The position numbers were made by a program, and so were the translations under genes. This document shows positions 1 through 9,879 of a stretch of DNA of 64,000 nucleotides, piece by piece. Each line of letters starts with the position of its first letter. Position 1 is the first letter of the stretch. Below the pieces are notes generated by a model. It saw only the letters and a program-made list of their open reading frames with translations. It had not been told where the DNA came from and searched no databases. The DNA comes from Paraburkholderia largidicola (GTDB lineage: Bacteria; Pseudomonadota; Gammaproteobacteria; Burkholderiales; Burkholderiaceae): the NCBI RefSeq assembly GCF_013426895.1, contig NZ_AP023174.1, forward strand, positions 3,534,001 through 3,598,000. The letters are read 5' to 3'.

Positions 1-404
1 TGGTGAACAGCGCGTTCACGCAGATCGTCGATCCGGATGCCGACCTGCCGTGGTGGCGCACCAAGGACATGATCGCGATGTACAAGCAGATCGCGACGTA
101 CGTGGGCATCGGCGCGGTCGCCCTGTTCCTCTACTTCGTGATGGTCAAGCCGGCGCTGCGCCGCGCGTTCCCGCCGCCGGAGCCGGCTGTCGCCGCGCTG
201 CCGTCGCCGGACGAGCCGGTGCTCGACGGCCTGCCGAGCGCAGCCGCCATCGCCGCCGAAGAAGAAGTCGAAGGATCGCTGGTCTCGCTGGAAAGCGACA
301 AGGCCAAATATGAGCGGAACCTCGAATATGCGCGTCAGATCGCGCGTCAGGATCCGAAGATCGTTGCAACCGTCGTGAAGAGCTGGGTGTCCGATGAGCA
401 CTGA
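1..404 (+). CDS. fliF: Flagellar MS-ring protein FliF, C-terminal fragment
   Basis: The window opens inside this gene. The readable frame starts at base 3 with an internal GTG (Val), not a start codon. The roughly 133 visible residues hold the second transmembrane segment of FliF (about residues 30-48 of the fragment, hydrophobic around IGAVALFLYF). An acidic, proline-rich cytoplasmic linker follows, then a C-terminal helix ending in KSWVSDEH. In the family this tail inserts into the N-terminal domain of FliG and links the MS ring to the rotor. The stop codon overlaps the fliG start by 11 nt, consistent with translational coupling. The identification rests on the tail sequence and on fliG following it. 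Confidence 0.93.
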   Translation, partial: VNSAFTQIVDPDADLPWWRTKDMIAMYKQIATYVGIGAVALFLYFVMVKPALRRAFPPPEPAVAALPSPDEPVLDGLPSAAAIAAEEEVEGSLVSLESDKAKYERNLEYARQIARQDPKIVATVVKSWVSDEH

Positions 405-1389
405 AGGCGTATTGAAGAGCGCGCTCCTGCTGATGTCGATCGGCGAGGAAGAGGCAGCTCAGGTATTCAAGTTTCTGGGGCCGCGTGAGGTCCAGAAGAT
501 CGGCGTCGCGATGGCGTCGCTGAAGAACATCACCCGCGAGCAGATCGACGAGGTGCTGCACGAGTTCGTCTCCGAGGCGGACAAGCACACTGCCCTCTCG
601 CTCGATTCGAACGACTACATCCGCTCGGTGCTGACCAAGGCGCTCGGCGACGACAAGGCAGGCGCGATCATCGACCGTATCCTGCAAGGCAGCGATACGA
701 GCGGCATCGAAGGCCTGAAGTGGATGGATTCGGCGGCCGTCGCGGAACTCATCAAGAACGAGCACCCGCAGATCATCGCGACGATTCTCGTGCACCTGGA
801 CCGCGATCAGGCGTCGGAGATCGTCGCATGCTTCACGGAGCGTCTGCGCAACGACGTACTGCTGCGCATCGCGACACTCGACGGCATTCAGCCCGCCGCG
901 CTGCGCGAACTCGACGACGTGCTGACGGGCCTGCTCTCGGGCAGCGACAACCTGAAGCGCAGCCCGATGGGCGGCATTCGCACGGCGGCGGAAATTCTCA
1001 ACTTCCTGCCGGGCAATCACGAAGAGTCCGTCATCGACAACGTCCGCCAGTACGACGCGGAACTCGCGCAGAAGATCATCGACCAGATGTTCGTGTTCGA
1101 CAACCTGCTCGACCTGGAAGACCGCGCGATCCAGCTGCTGCTGAAGGAAGTCGAGTCGGAAACGCTGATCATCTCGCTGAAGGGCGCGCAGCCCGCGCTG
1201 CGCCAGAAGTTCCTGTCGAACATGTCGCAGCGAGCGGCCGAACTGCTCGCGGAAGACCTCGATGCGCGCGGCCCGGTCCGCGTGTCGGAAGTGGAAACGC
1301 AACAGCGCAAGATCCTCCAGGTCGTGCGCAATCTCGCCGAGTCCGGTGCAATCGTGATCGGCGGCAAGGCGGAAGATGCATATGTCTGA
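394..1389 (+). CDS. fliG: Flagellar motor switch protein FliG
   Basis: The protein has 331 residues, the usual FliG length. It is the rotor component that contacts the stator (MotA) and sets torque and direction. The EHPQ motif is at residues 123-126, the Gly-Gly hinge at 193-194 and the MFVF motif at 232-235. The charged torque helix follows at about 281-300 with alternating acidic and basic residues. The ATG overlaps the end of fliF and the 3' end overlaps fliH by 14 nt, so fliF-G-H-I reads as one coupled transcript. Nothing is truncated or unusual. Confidence 0.97.
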   Translation: MSTEGVLKSALLLMSIGEEEAAQVFKFLGPREVQKIGVAMASLKNITREQIDEVLHEFVSEADKHTALSLDSNDYIRSVLTKALGDDKAGAIIDRILQGSDTSGIEGLKWMDSAAVAELIKNEHPQIIATILVHLDRDQASEIVACFTERLRNDVLLRIATLDGIQPAALRELDDVLTGLLSGSDNLKRSPMGGIRTAAEILNFLPGNHEESVIDNVRQYDAELAQKIIDQMFVFDNLLDLEDRAIQLLLKEVESETLIISLKGAQPALRQKFLSNMSQRAAELLAEDLDARGPVRVSEVETQQRKILQVVRNLAESGAIVIGGKAEDAYV

Positions 1390-2053
1390 GCACGACTCCC
1401 CGCGCAAGGAGAGCCTCTCGGCCTACCAGCGCTGGGAGATGGCCTCGTTCGACCCGGTTCCCGAGCCGGAACCCGAAGTCGACGACGGCGCGTTCGAAGC
1501 CGAACTGCAACGCCTGCGCGACACCGCGCATGCGCAGGGCGTCGCGTCCGGCCATGTGGCTGGCCAGGCGCTCGGCTATCAGGCCGGCTACGAACAGGGC
1601 CGCGCTCAGGGCTTCGAACAGGGTCAGACGGAAGCGCGCGCGGAAGCCGAACAGCTCGCCGCGCTCGCCGAGACCTTCAAGGCAGCGCTCGACAATGCGC
1701 AGCACGAATTGTCCGAAACGATCGTCGCGCTCGCGCTCGACATCGCGCAACAAGTGGTTCGCCAGCATGTCCAGCACGATCCGACGGCACTGATCGCCGC
1801 CGCGCGTGAGGTGATGGCGACGGAACCGGCGCTGGTCGGCGCGCCGGCGCTGATCGTGAGTCCCGCCGATCTGCCCGTCGTCGAAGCGTATCTGCTGGAA
1901 GAACTGCAGACGCGCGGCTGGAGCGTGCGCACCGACCCCGCGGTCGAACGCGGCGGCTGCCGTGCCGTCTCCACGACAGGCGAAGTGGACGCCGGCATCG
2001 GCACGCGCTGGGAGCGCGTGACGGCTGCGCTCGGCAAGGCAAGCACATGGTAA
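1376..2053 (+). CDS. fliH: Flagellar export apparatus regulator FliH
   Basis: FliH (225 aa) is the peripheral-stalk protein that binds and restrains the FliI ATPase and tethers it to the export gate and FliN. Residues 59-83 carry the diagnostic run of overlapping GxxxG repeats ([13 protein letters not shown] and onward). An Ala/Glu-rich coiled-coil stretch and the globular FliI-binding domain follow. The listed ATG is at 1376; a second in-frame ATG at 1382 is equally possible. The gene overlaps fliG by 14 nt and fliI by 7 nt. Confidence 0.94.
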   Translation: MHMSEHDSPRKESLSAYQRWEMASFDPVPEPEPEVDDGAFEAELQRLRDTAHAQGVASGHVAGQALGYQAGYEQGRAQGFEQGQTEARAEAEQLAALAETFKAALDNAQHELSETIVALALDIAQQVVRQHVQHDPTALIAAAREVMATEPALVGAPALIVSPADLPVVEAYLLEELQTRGWSVRTDPAVERGGCRAVSTTGEVDAGIGTRWERVTAALGKASTW

Positions 2054-3702
2054 AGCCGACCATCGAAGACATTCAGCACAGCGACCTCACGCCGCTCGAG
2101 CGCGAGCTGGCGCTGGCGTCGTTCGGCGCGGAAGCGCTCACCGTCGCGCAGATGGAAGAGTCGCTCGCGGCGCTGGAATCCGCGATTTCTGACGCGCATT
2201 CGGCAGGTCAATCCCGCGATGAAACCCGCGACGACACAAACGACAACGCCAGCGGCGCACATCCCGCTGCCGCGCCCGCGAGCCGCGAATCGGCGGCTGC
2301 GCAAAAGCGCGCGCCCGATCCCGCGCTCGCATCCAATCCGCATTTGCAGGCGTGGCGCAATCGTTTGAACGGTTTGCGCGAGCGCAACCAGATCGCGCGC
2401 CCGCTGCGCGCCTGCGGCCGCCTGACGCGCGCCGCCGGTCTGGTGCTCGAAGCCGTTGGCCTGCGTCTGGCCGTCGGTTCGGAAGTGATGATCGAACTGC
2501 CGCCCGGCAGCTCACGCACCATGGCGGAAGCCGAAGTGGTCGGCTTTCACGGCGACAAGCTCTTTCTGATGCCGACCACGGAAGTCGCCGGTCTGCTGCC
2601 CGGTGCGCGTGTCTATCCGCTGGAAGTCGCGCCGATCGCCGATCCGATGGCGGGCGCGAAGCGACTGCCCGTCGGCTGGGAACTGCTCGGCCGCGTGGTC
2701 GATGCATCAGGCAAGCCGCTCGACGGTTTCGGCCCGCTCAACGCGCGCAACGACGCGCCGCTCACCGCGCCGACCATCAACCCGTTGCATCGCGAGCCGA
2801 TTCACAAGGTGCTCGACGTCGGCGTGCGCGCAATCAACGCGCTGCTCACCGTCGGACGCGGCCAGCGCATGGGGCTGTTCGCCGGTTCGGGCGTCGGTAA
2901 ATCGGTGCTGCTCGGCACGATGGCGCGCTACACCAGCGCCGAAGTGATCGTGATCGGCCTGATCGGCGAACGTGGCCGCGAAGTGAAGGAATTCATCGAG
3001 CAGATTCTCGGCGAGGAAGGTCTCGCGCGCTCCGTCGTCGTGGCCGCGCCCGCCGACGTGTCGCCGCTGTTGCGGATGCAGGCCGCCGCCTACACGACCT
3101 CGCTCGCCGAATATTTCCGCGACCAGGGCAAGCACGTTCTGTTGCTGATGGACTCGCTCACGCGTTACGCAATGGCGCAGCGCGAGATCGCGCTGGCGAT
3201 CGGTGAACCGCCTGCGACCAAGGGTTATCCGCCTTCCGTGTTCGCGAAGCTGCCCGCGCTCGTCGAGCGCACGGGCAACGGCCCGGAAGGCGGCGGTTCG
3301 ATTACCGCGTTCTATACGGTGCTGACGGAAGGCGACGACCAGCAGGACCCGATCGCCGATTCGGCGCGCGCGATTCTCGACGGCCATATCGTGCTGTCGC
3401 GCGCGCTTGCCGAAGCGGGCCACTATCCTGCCATCGACATCGAAGCGTCGATCAGCCGCGCGATGACCTCGCTCATCAGCGACGCGCATCTCGATCGCAC
3501 GCGGCAGTTCAAGCAGATGCTGTCGCGCTACCAGCGCAACCGCGATCTGATCAACGTCGGCGCGTATTCGTCGGGACGCGACGCGGTACTCGACAAGGCC
3601 ATCGCGCTGTATCCGCGCATGGAAGCGTTCCTGCAGCAAGGTTTCCGCGAAAGTGCGGGCTTCGACGCCAGCATCGCGCACCTCGATTCGCTGTTCGGCT
3701 AG
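2047..3702 (+). CDS. fliI: Flagellum-specific ATPase FliI
   Basis: FliI is the hexameric F1-beta-like ATPase that energises the flagellar type III export system. The Walker A motif GSGVGKS is at residues 280-286. The Walker B strand HVLLLMD ends at Asp369, and the catalytic region [10 protein letters not shown] follows the P-loop domain. At 551 aa it is about 95 residues longer than enteric FliI. The excess is an N-terminal, Ala/Asp-rich, probably disordered stretch (about residues 45-98) before the conserved domain. An internal start near residue 100 would give a more typical size, but the 7-nt overlap with fliH favours the start given. Confidence 0.96.
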   Translation: MVKPTIEDIQHSDLTPLERELALASFGAEALTVAQMEESLAALESAISDAHSAGQSRDETRDDTNDNASGAHPAAAPASRESAAAQKRAPDPALASNPHLQAWRNRLNGLRERNQIARPLRACGRLTRAAGLVLEAVGLRLAVGSEVMIELPPGSSRTMAEAEVVGFHGDKLFLMPTTEVAGLLPGARVYPLEVAPIADPMAGAKRLPVGWELLGRVVDASGKPLDGFGPLNARNDAPLTAPTINPLHREPIHKVLDVGVRAINALLTVGRGQRMGLFAGSGVGKSVLLGTMARYTSAEVIVIGLIGERGREVKEFIEQILGEEGLARSVVVAAPADVSPLLRMQAAAYTTSLAEYFRDQGKHVLLLMDSLTRYAMAQREIALAIGEPPATKGYPPSVFAKLPALVERTGNGPEGGGSITAFYTVLTEGDDQQDPIADSARAILDGHIVLSRALAEAGHYPAIDIEASISRAMTSLISDAHLDRTRQFKQMLSRYQRNRDLINVGAYSSGRDAVLDKAIALYPRMEAFLQQGFRESAGFDASIAHLDSLFG

Positions 3703-3720
3703 CAAGCCAGGAGAGACTGA

Positions 3721-4170
3721 ATGAGCAAGCACTTTCCGATCAAGACGCTGATTGGCCTCGCGCAGGACGACGTCGATGCTGCCGCGCGCAAGCTCGGCCG
3801 CGTGCAGCGCGAGCGCAACGACGTCGAAGCGCAGTTGACCGCGCTGATCGAATACCGCGACGAGTATCACCGCCGTTTCACGGAAACCGCCAAGGCGGGC
3901 ATGCCCGCCGGCAACATGCGCAACTTTCAGGCGTTCATCGACACGCTCGACGCCGCCATCGAACAGCAGCGCGGCTTGCTGGCGACGGCGACGGCGCGTG
4001 TCGAAGCGGCCAAGCCCGAATGGCAGCACAGCAAGCAGAAGCTTGGTTCTTACGAAGTACTGGAAGCACGCGGCATCGCCGCCGAAGCAAAAGTCGCGGC
4101 GCGCCGCGAGCAACGGGACGCCGACGAGTTCGGCGCACGAATTCTCCGGATGCGCGCGGAAGGCGCATGA
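3721..4170 (+). CDS. fliJ: Flagellar export chaperone/stalk protein FliJ
   Basis: FliJ (149 aa) is an almost wholly helical coiled coil. It works as the gamma-subunit-like central stalk of the FliI hexamer and as an escort for export chaperones. The charged heptad pattern runs through the protein, for example residues 20-60 rich in R, E and Q. A good ribosome-binding site (CAGGAGAGAC) precedes the ATG, 18 nt after fliI. The assignment leans on position between fliI and fliK, because FliJ sequences are poorly conserved, but length and helicity fit. Confidence 0.92.
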   Translation: MSKHFPIKTLIGLAQDDVDAAARKLGRVQRERNDVEAQLTALIEYRDEYHRRFTETAKAGMPAGNMRNFQAFIDTLDAAIEQQRGLLATATARVEAAKPEWQHSKQKLGSYEVLEARGIAAEAKVAARREQRDADEFGARILRMRAEGA

Positions 4171-4235
4171 AGACGCCTCACGCCGCGAAACGATGCGGCG
4201 CGCAACGGGACTGACACGACCACACGAGATCCAGC

Positions 4236-5750
4236 ATGTCGCCTCTTTCACTGATCAACTCGCTGCTCGGCTCGACGAGCGGCTCATCGGGCAGCAGCGC
4301 GTCGAACGGCGTGAACGCCAGCACGCTGCCGTTCTCGACGACGCTGCAGCAAAGCATCGCCGCGCAGAACCAGGCGCTCGCGCCCTCGCCTGCTCCCGCA
4401 CCGGCGCCCGCGCCGACGCCGGCACCGTCCGCATCGAATGGTTCCAGCGTGCACGACGTGCCGCCCGCCGACAACAGCTCGAAGGACACCAGTGCCGCCG
4501 ACGGTTCGAACGGCACCGACAGCACGAAGTCCGCGAGCCAGAGCGACAACACGCAGCAAAGCGGCGCGTCGAACGGCGCCAACGGTGCAGACGGCACCAA
4601 TGGCGCGAACGGCAAGGACAAGACCGACACGGCATCGAAGCCGGACGACGGCGCGCCGACCAAAGGCGCCGCAGCCGCGGAGACGGCGGCAGCCGCAGCG
4701 GCCGCAGCCGCCGCTGCACAAGCTCAGGCCCAGGCGAGCAGCGCAGCCGATGCAGCGAATGCGGCAACGACCGACGCGCAACCGACGCCCGCTTCGACCC
4801 CGGTCGCCGGCAATACGACCACGCCCGTGGTTCAGACACCGTCGAAAAAGATCGCCTCGCTCGACCCGAAAGCGACTCAAGATGCGTTGCAGGCTGCCTT
4901 CGCCGCGATGGCGAACGGCCAGGGCGCAACGCCTGCGACGGGCGTGAGCACATCCGCAAGCTCCGGCGCGTCGGCGACGGGCGAAGCGACGCTCGGCGGC
5001 ACGGGCGCAGGTGCCGGCAAGGGCCTGACGCTTGGCGACTTGCGCAACATGAAGGGCGACGCGGCTGGGACGAACGCGACGGCCGCTACCACACCGGCCG
5101 CCGCCGCAGCCGCGCAGCCGAGCCCAGCCGAAACGCTCGCCGCCGCCAGCGCGAGCGTCTCGCAGGCGAGCGCCGTGCCTGCCGCGAATGCCGACACGAA
5201 CGCCGCGCTCGCGGCGACTCAGGCCGCATCGGCGGCAGCCGCCGCAAGCGCGACGACGACGGCAACGCAGGGTTCCAACCCCGCGACCGCCGCGATGGCG
5301 AACGCCATCGCGCCGCAAGTCGGCGCGCACGATTGGGAAGACGCGTTCAGCCAGAAGGTCGTGTTCCTCACCAACGCGCATCAGCAGACGGCGGAACTCA
5401 CGCTCAATCCACGCGACCTCGGCCCGCTACAGGTCGTCCTGCAGGTTGCCGATAACCATGCACATGCCCTTTTTGTTTCGCAGCATCAGCAGGTGCGGGA
5501 AGCGGTCGAAGCCGCGCTGCCGAAACTGCGCGAAGCGATGGAGCAAGGCGGCATTGGCTTGGGCAGCGCCAGCGTGAGCGACGGCTTTGCCCGCCAGAGC
5601 AGCCAGCAGGGCCAGGAGCAGAGCGGCGGCGCTCGCGGCGGCCGCAGCAGCGGCCGTGGCGATGCGGGCATCGACGTCGCGGGCGGCAGTGCGACGACGG
5701 TGAGCATGCCGGTGCGACGCACGGTTGGGTTGGTGGACACGTTCGCGTGA
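4236..5750 (+). CDS. fliK: Flagellar hook-length control protein FliK
   Basis: FliK (504 aa) is the secreted molecular ruler that measures hook length and then triggers the FlhB substrate switch. Residues 1-370 are low complexity, dominated by Ala, Ser, Asn, Thr and Pro, with an Ala run near 148-170, as expected of the ruler portion. The conserved C-terminal domain begins near residue 375. Its signature (ELTLNPRDLGPLQVVLQV) is followed by an amphipathic helix and a Gly/Ser/Arg-rich tail. The gene is followed by a non-coding composite repeat, not directly by fliL as in enterics. Confidence 0.94.
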   Translation: MSPLSLINSLLGSTSGSSGSSASNGVNASTLPFSTTLQQSIAAQNQALAPSPAPAPAPAPTPAPSASNGSSVHDVPPADNSSKDTSAADGSNGTDSTKSASQSDNTQQSGASNGANGADGTNGANGKDKTDTASKPDDGAPTKGAAAAETAAAAAAAAAAAQAQAQASSAADAANAATTDAQPTPASTPVAGNTTTPVVQTPSKKIASLDPKATQDALQAAFAAMANGQGATPATGVSTSASSGASATGEATLGGTGAGAGKGLTLGDLRNMKGDAAGTNATAATTPAAAAAAQPSPAETLAAASASVSQASAVPAANADTNAALAATQAASAAAAASATTTATQGSNPATAAMANAIAPQVGAHDWEDAFSQKVVFLTNAHQQTAELTLNPRDLGPLQVVLQVADNHAHALFVSQHQQVREAVEAALPKLREAMEQGGIGLGSASVSDGFARQSSQQGQEQSGGARGGRSSGRGDAGIDVAGGSATTVSMPVRRTVGLVDTFA

Positions 5751-5770
5751 CGTTATGCGGTTTGTTGCTG

Positions 5771-6206
5771 CGCTGGCATCCGCGTGATGTTGTCGTTCTT
5801 CATGCGTTGCCCCTGTGCGGGGCGGCAGTCACTTTCTTTGCCGCCGCAAAGAAAGTAACCAAAGAAAGCGGCTCACACCGAGCCGCTTGACGATCGCCAA
5901 GGAATTCAGACAGCCCAAGCTGAGGCAAACTGTATGTAGGCTTCCTCGCCTTATGCGCGTGCACTTCGGACCTGGTCCGGAGTGCCCACGTGGGCGGCAC
6001 GATGGCCTGCACAGAGTTTGCCGCAAAAAGGATGCTGGAAGCTCTGGAGCAATGGTCAAGCGGCTCGGTGTGAGCTGCTTTCTTTTGCCTACTTTTCTTT
6101 GCAGCAGCAAAGAAAAGTAGGTGCCGCCCCGCACAGGGGCAACGCATGAAAACCGAAAACATCACGCGGATGCCAGCGCGACGGCAAACCGCGGATGCCA
6201 GCGCAA
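5771..6206. repeat. Diverged short member of the composite inverted-repeat family
   Basis: This 436-bp non-coding element lies between fliK and fliL. It begins with GCTGGCATCCGCG and ends with the inverse motif, followed by a second copy of GCGGATGCCAGCG. Outer arms start at 5804 and end at 6145 (GCGTTGCCCCTGTGCGGGGC and its inverse), each with a long hairpin. The left-arm stem reads CACTTTCTTTGC/GCAAAGAAAGT and the right-arm stem CTACTTTTCTTTGC/GCAAAGAAAAGTAG. The stem sequence differs between arms while pairing is nearly kept. The middle has only weakly recognisable forms of the inner repeat (GGCAAACTGTATGTAGG and TGCACAGAGTTTGCC) and its own GAGCCGCTTGAC inversion. Short ORFs in it are not believable. 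Confidence 0.85.
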
Positions 6207-6358
6207 CGGCAAACCGCAGAAAGCCTGCGCAGCAAAAACAAAACCACCCCCCGACAGGCAAACACACGAGCTAACCCTGAATATCCCTTCTTTTCGACCC
6301 ATCGCAGCAGCGTCGGACACCTGAAAATTCAACCTACAGCATTGAGGCAATCAATTCC

Positions 6359-6862
6359 ATGGCAACCACGACCGCAAACCAGCAAGCCAACGCGAAGCCC
6401 TCCTCTCCGGGCCTCGTCAAGCGCATCTTGGTGATCCTGCTGATCGTACTGGTCGCGGCAGGCGTAGCCGGCGCCGCCACCTGGTTCTTCATGTCGAAGC
6501 GCGCGCCCGCCGCCGCGACGGCAGCAGCGCCGACGCCCGCGCCTGTACCGATTTTCTTTCCGCTCGAATCGATGACGGTGAACCTGCAGTCCGACGACGG
6601 CCAGCAGCACTACCTGCGCATCGGTCTGACGCTGAAGCTTGCCGATCAGAAAGTGCAGGAACATCTGACCGAACACATGCCCGAAGTCCGCAGCCGCGTG
6701 CTGCTCGCGCTGTCGAACAAGCATCCCGAAGAACTCGCGACGCTCGACGGCAAGAAAGCACTCGCCACGGAACTCGAGAAGCTGATCGAAGAGCCGACCG
6801 AGGCCAACGGTCAACCCGTGCACGTCTCCGACGTGCTGTTCACCGAATTCGTCGTCCAGTAA
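6359..6862 (+). CDS. fliL: Flagellar basal-body-associated protein FliL
   Basis: FliL (167 aa) is a single-pass inner-membrane protein that surrounds or supports the stator units and raises torque. It has a short cytoplasmic N-terminus, a transmembrane helix at about residues 22-44 (ILVILLIVLVAAGVAG), an Ala/Pro linker and the periplasmic stomatin-like domain starting near IFFPLESMTVNL. It is the first gene of the fliLMNOPQR run. The gap of about 150 bp after the upstream repeat must hold its promoter if the repeat stops transcription from fliK. I saw no clear sigma-28 box there. Confidence 0.94.
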   Translation: MATTTANQQANAKPSSPGLVKRILVILLIVLVAAGVAGAATWFFMSKRAPAAATAAAPTPAPVPIFFPLESMTVNLQSDDGQQHYLRIGLTLKLADQKVQEHLTEHMPEVRSRVLLALSNKHPEELATLDGKKALATELEKLIEEPTEANGQPVHVSDVLFTEFVVQ

Positions 6863-6927
6863 TAGCGCATTGCGCTGACTGATTTGATTTCCAACCGCGC
6901 CATCGAAGGGACGTACGAGGAATAGGA

Positions 6928-7926
6928 ATGGGCCACGAAGAGTTCATGTCCCAGGAGGAGGTCGATGCCCTCCTCAAGGGCGTCACCGGCGAGTCCGACT
7001 CGCAGTCCGATCAGGGCGATCGGTCCGGTGTACGTCCGTACAACATCGCGACGCAGGAACGCATCGTTCGCGGCCGGATGCCCGGCCTCGAAATCATCAA
7101 CGACCGGTTCGCGCGTCTGTTGCGCGTCGGCATCTTCAACTTCATGCGGCGCACGGCGGAAATTTCCGTCGGCCCGGTGAAGGTGCAGAAGTACAGCGAG
7201 TTCACGCGCAACCTGCCGATCCCGACGAACCTGAACCTCGTCCACGTGAAGCCTCTGCGCGGCACGTCGCTGTTCGTGTTCGATCCGAACCTCGTGTTCT
7301 TCGTGGTCGACAACCTGTTCGGCGGCGACGGGCGTTTTCATACGCGCGTCGAAGGCCGCGACTTCACGCAAACCGAGCAGCGCATCATCAGCAAACTGCT
7401 GGGGCTCGTGTTCGAGCACTACACGACGGCATGGAAGAGCGTGCGGCCGCTGCAGTTCGAATACGTGCGTTCGGAAATGCATACGCAGTTCGCCAACGTC
7501 GCGACGCCGAACGAAATCGTGATCGTCACGCAGTTCTCGATCGAATTCGGACCGACGGGCGGCACGCTGCACATCTGCATGCCGTACTCGATGATCGAGC
7601 CGATCCGCGACGTGCTGTCCTCGCCGATCCAGGGTGAAGCGCTCGAAGTGGACCGCCGCTGGGTGCGCGTGCTGTCGCAGCAGGTGCAGGCAGCCGAAGT
7701 GGAACTGACGGCGGATCTCGCGCAGGTCCCCGTCACGTTCCACGAGATTCTCAACATGAAGGCGGGCGACGTGCTGCCCATCAACATTCCCGAGCACATC
7801 ACGGCGAAGGTCGACGGCGTGCCGGTGATGGAATGCGGCTACGGAATTTTCAATGGTCAATACGCATTGCGCGTGCAGAAGATGATCAGCGCAGCGGAAC
7901 AGATGAAGGAAGCGGGATATGACTGA
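6928..7926 (+). CDS. fliM: Flagellar motor switch protein FliM
   Basis: FliM (332 aa) is the C-ring protein that binds phosphorylated CheY and passes the signal to FliG. The CheY-binding peptide is at the extreme N-terminus (SQEEVDALL, residues 8-16). A middle CheC-like domain follows, then the C-terminal SpoA domain near VPVMECGYG. The gene starts 65 nt after fliL with a GAGGAATAG ribosome-binding site and overlaps fliN by 8 nt. Length and motifs match the family closely. Confidence 0.97.
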   Translation: MGHEEFMSQEEVDALLKGVTGESDSQSDQGDRSGVRPYNIATQERIVRGRMPGLEIINDRFARLLRVGIFNFMRRTAEISVGPVKVQKYSEFTRNLPIPTNLNLVHVKPLRGTSLFVFDPNLVFFVVDNLFGGDGRFHTRVEGRDFTQTEQRIISKLLGLVFEHYTTAWKSVRPLQFEYVRSEMHTQFANVATPNEIVIVTQFSIEFGPTGGTLHICMPYSMIEPIRDVLSSPIQGEALEVDRRWVRVLSQQVQAAEVELTADLAQVPVTFHEILNMKAGDVLPINIPEHITAKVDGVPVMECGYGIFNGQYALRVQKMISAAEQMKEAGYD

Positions 7927-8383
7927 GCTGAACTCGACACCCGATATGGACATGCCGGAAGAGTCGAAGGTGAATGATCCGTTGCCCGGCTCGGGCGCCG
8001 AAGAAGCGGCCCTCGACGATTGGGCGAGCGCGCTCGCCGAGCAGAACGACAACACGTCCGTGAGCGCCACCACGGCGGGCGTGTTCCAGCCGCTGTCGAA
8101 GGTCGAGCCGTCGACGACGCGCAACGACATCGACATGATCCTGGACATTCCCGTCCAGATGACGGTCGAGCTGGGCCGCACGAAGATCGCGATCCGCAAC
8201 CTGCTGCAACTGGCGCAGGGTTCCGTCGTCGAACTCGATGGTCTCGCGGGTGAGCCGATGGACGTGCTGGTCAACGGCTGCCTGATCGCGCAGGGCGAAG
8301 TGGTGGTCGTGAACGACAAGTTCGGTATCCGTCTGACCGACATCATCACGCCGTCCGAGCGTATCCGGAAGCTGAACCGATGA
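7919..8383 (+). CDS. fliN: Flagellar motor switch protein FliN
   Basis: FliN (154 aa) forms the bottom of the C ring and docks the FliH/FliI export ATPase. The conserved C-terminal SpoA domain covers about residues 75-150, with the signature LDIPVQMTVELGRTKI and VVNDKFGIRLTDI. The first 70 residues are an acidic, variable extension typical of betaproteobacteria. The start overlaps fliM and the stop overlaps fliO by 4 nt, so translation is probably coupled. Confidence 0.96.
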   Translation: MTELNSTPDMDMPEESKVNDPLPGSGAEEAALDDWASALAEQNDNTSVSATTAGVFQPLSKVEPSTTRNDIDMILDIPVQMTVELGRTKIAIRNLLQLAQGSVVELDGLAGEPMDVLVNGCLIAQGEVVVVNDKFGIRLTDIITPSERIRKLNR

Positions 8384-8988
8384 AACACGCAGTAACCCGG
8401 GCCGCGTCTCACGGGAGCGGCATGCCGCTGCCGCGCCGCGCCCGTTTCATGTCGACGGTGGGCGTGCTCTGCGCCAGTGCATGTAATTTCGCGCACGCCG
8501 CCGATATGAATGCCGTCAACAACGCCGCGAAGATCGCTTCTAGCGTCGGCGCGGGAACAGCGGTGCCGTCGCTCGGCGTCGGCGCCGTGCTGCAGACGAT
8601 CGTCGGTCTTGCCGTCGTGATCGGTCTCGTGTTCGGCTTCGCATGGCTCGCGCGCCGCTTCGGCCTGCAACCGGGCCAGCGCGGCGGGATCGTTAAGACG
8701 ATCGGCGGCACGTCGCTCGGCGGCAAGGAGCGCGTGGCCGTCGTCGAGATCGGCGATACGTGGCTCGTGCTGGGCGCTGCGCCCGGCAACGTGCGCCTGC
8801 TGCATACGATGCCCGCCGGCTCCGCCTCGGGCGCAACCCTTCCCACCGGCACGCCTTTTTCAGTGCCCGGCGCATCCAATCCCGGCGGCCCGGTCCAGTT
8901 GAGCGGCACCTTCGGACAACGCTTTCGCGACGCGCTCAAAAACGAAGCGGCCAAACGTTTCCAGCGACGCGCGAGCGGAGAACAGTAA
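8380..8988 (+). CDS. fliO: Flagellar biosynthetic protein FliO
   Basis: FliO (202 aa) is the membrane chaperone that helps assemble the FliP pentamer of the export gate. It has a hydrophobic N-terminal stretch (about residues 24-40), possibly a signal sequence. The main transmembrane helix is at about 66-90 ([23 protein letters not shown]), followed by the small cytoplasmic domain with [24 protein letters not shown]. The start overlaps fliN by 4 nt and the TAA shares its last base with the fliP start. Confidence 0.9.
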   Translation: MKHAVTRAASHGSGMPLPRRARFMSTVGVLCASACNFAHAADMNAVNNAAKIASSVGAGTAVPSLGVGAVLQTIVGLAVVIGLVFGFAWLARRFGLQPGQRGGIVKTIGGTSLGGKERVAVVEIGDTWLVLGAAPGNVRLLHTMPAGSASGATLPTGTPFSVPGASNPGGPVQLSGTFGQRFRDALKNEAAKRFQRRASGEQ

Positions 8989-9857
8989 TGCAGTACGACC
9001 GATCTGACGTGCAGCGCGGCTGCGCTGTGACTTCCCACGTCCTTTCACAGGCATCCACGCCTGTATCAGAGCAGGCTCCCGCTTCGATGAAAAAGCGCAT
9101 CCTGAAGGGCGCCGCGCTGATCGCGCCGCTCGCCGTGCCCGCGCTGCTGTTTGCGCTGCCGACGCTGTCGCATGCGCAGGCCAACGGTCTGCCCGCCTTC
9201 AACACGAGCCCCGGCCCGAACGGCGGCACGACGTACTCGCTGAGCGTGCAGACGATGCTGCTGCTCACGATGCTGTCGTTCCTGCCCGCGATGGTGTTGA
9301 TGATGACGAGCTTCACGCGCATCATCATCGTGCTGTCGCTGCTGCGTCAGGCGATCGGCACGCCGACTACGCCGCCCAACCAGGTGGTCGTCGGCCTCGC
9401 GTTGTTTCTCACGCTGTTCGTGATGACGCCCGTGCTCGACAAGGCGTACACCGATGGCTACAAGCCCTTCTCCGAAGGCACGATCCAGATGGACGAGGCC
9501 GTGAAGCGCGGCGTCGCGCCGTTCAAGGCGTTCATGCTGAAGCAGACTCGCGAAAGCGATCTCGCGCTGTTCGCGCGCATCTCGCACGCCGCGCCGATGC
9601 AGGGTCCGGAAGACGTGCCGCTGTCGCTGCTGGTGCCGTCGTTCGTGACGAGCGAGCTGAAGACGGGTTTTCAGATTGGCTTCACGGTGTTCATTCCGTT
9701 CGTGATCATCGACATGGTGGTGGCGAGCGTGCTGATGTCGATGGGCATGATGATGATTTCGCCCGCGACCATTTCGCTGCCGTTCAAGCTGATGCTGTTC
9801 GTGCTGGTCGACGGCTGGCAATTGATCATCGGCTCGCTTGCGCAGAGCTTCGTCTGA
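8988..9857 (+). CDS. fliP: Flagellar export gate protein FliP
   Basis: FliP is a core subunit of the FliPQR export gate in the inner membrane. The conserved segment [18 protein letters not shown] and the C-terminal pair of helices are clear. Two starts compete. ATG 8988 gives 289 aa, overlaps the fliO stop (TAATG) and has GGAG 7 nt upstream. ATG 9087 gives 257 aa and begins directly with a signal peptide ([15 protein letters not shown], then an Ala-rich core ending near SHAQA). I chose 8988 for its ribosome-binding site, but the shorter form matches the usual FliP layout better. Confidence 0.92.
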   Translation: MQYDRSDVQRGCAVTSHVLSQASTPVSEQAPASMKKRILKGAALIAPLAVPALLFALPTLSHAQANGLPAFNTSPGPNGGTTYSLSVQTMLLLTMLSFLPAMVLMMTSFTRIIIVLSLLRQAIGTPTTPPNQVVVGLALFLTLFVMTPVLDKAYTDGYKPFSEGTIQMDEAVKRGVAPFKAFMLKQTRESDLALFARISHAAPMQGPEDVPLSLLVPSFVTSELKTGFQIGFTVFIPFVIIDMVVASVLMSMGMMMISPATISLPFKLMLFVLVDGWQLIIGSLAQSFV

Positions 9858-9879
9858 ATTTCGCAGGGAGAATCACGCC

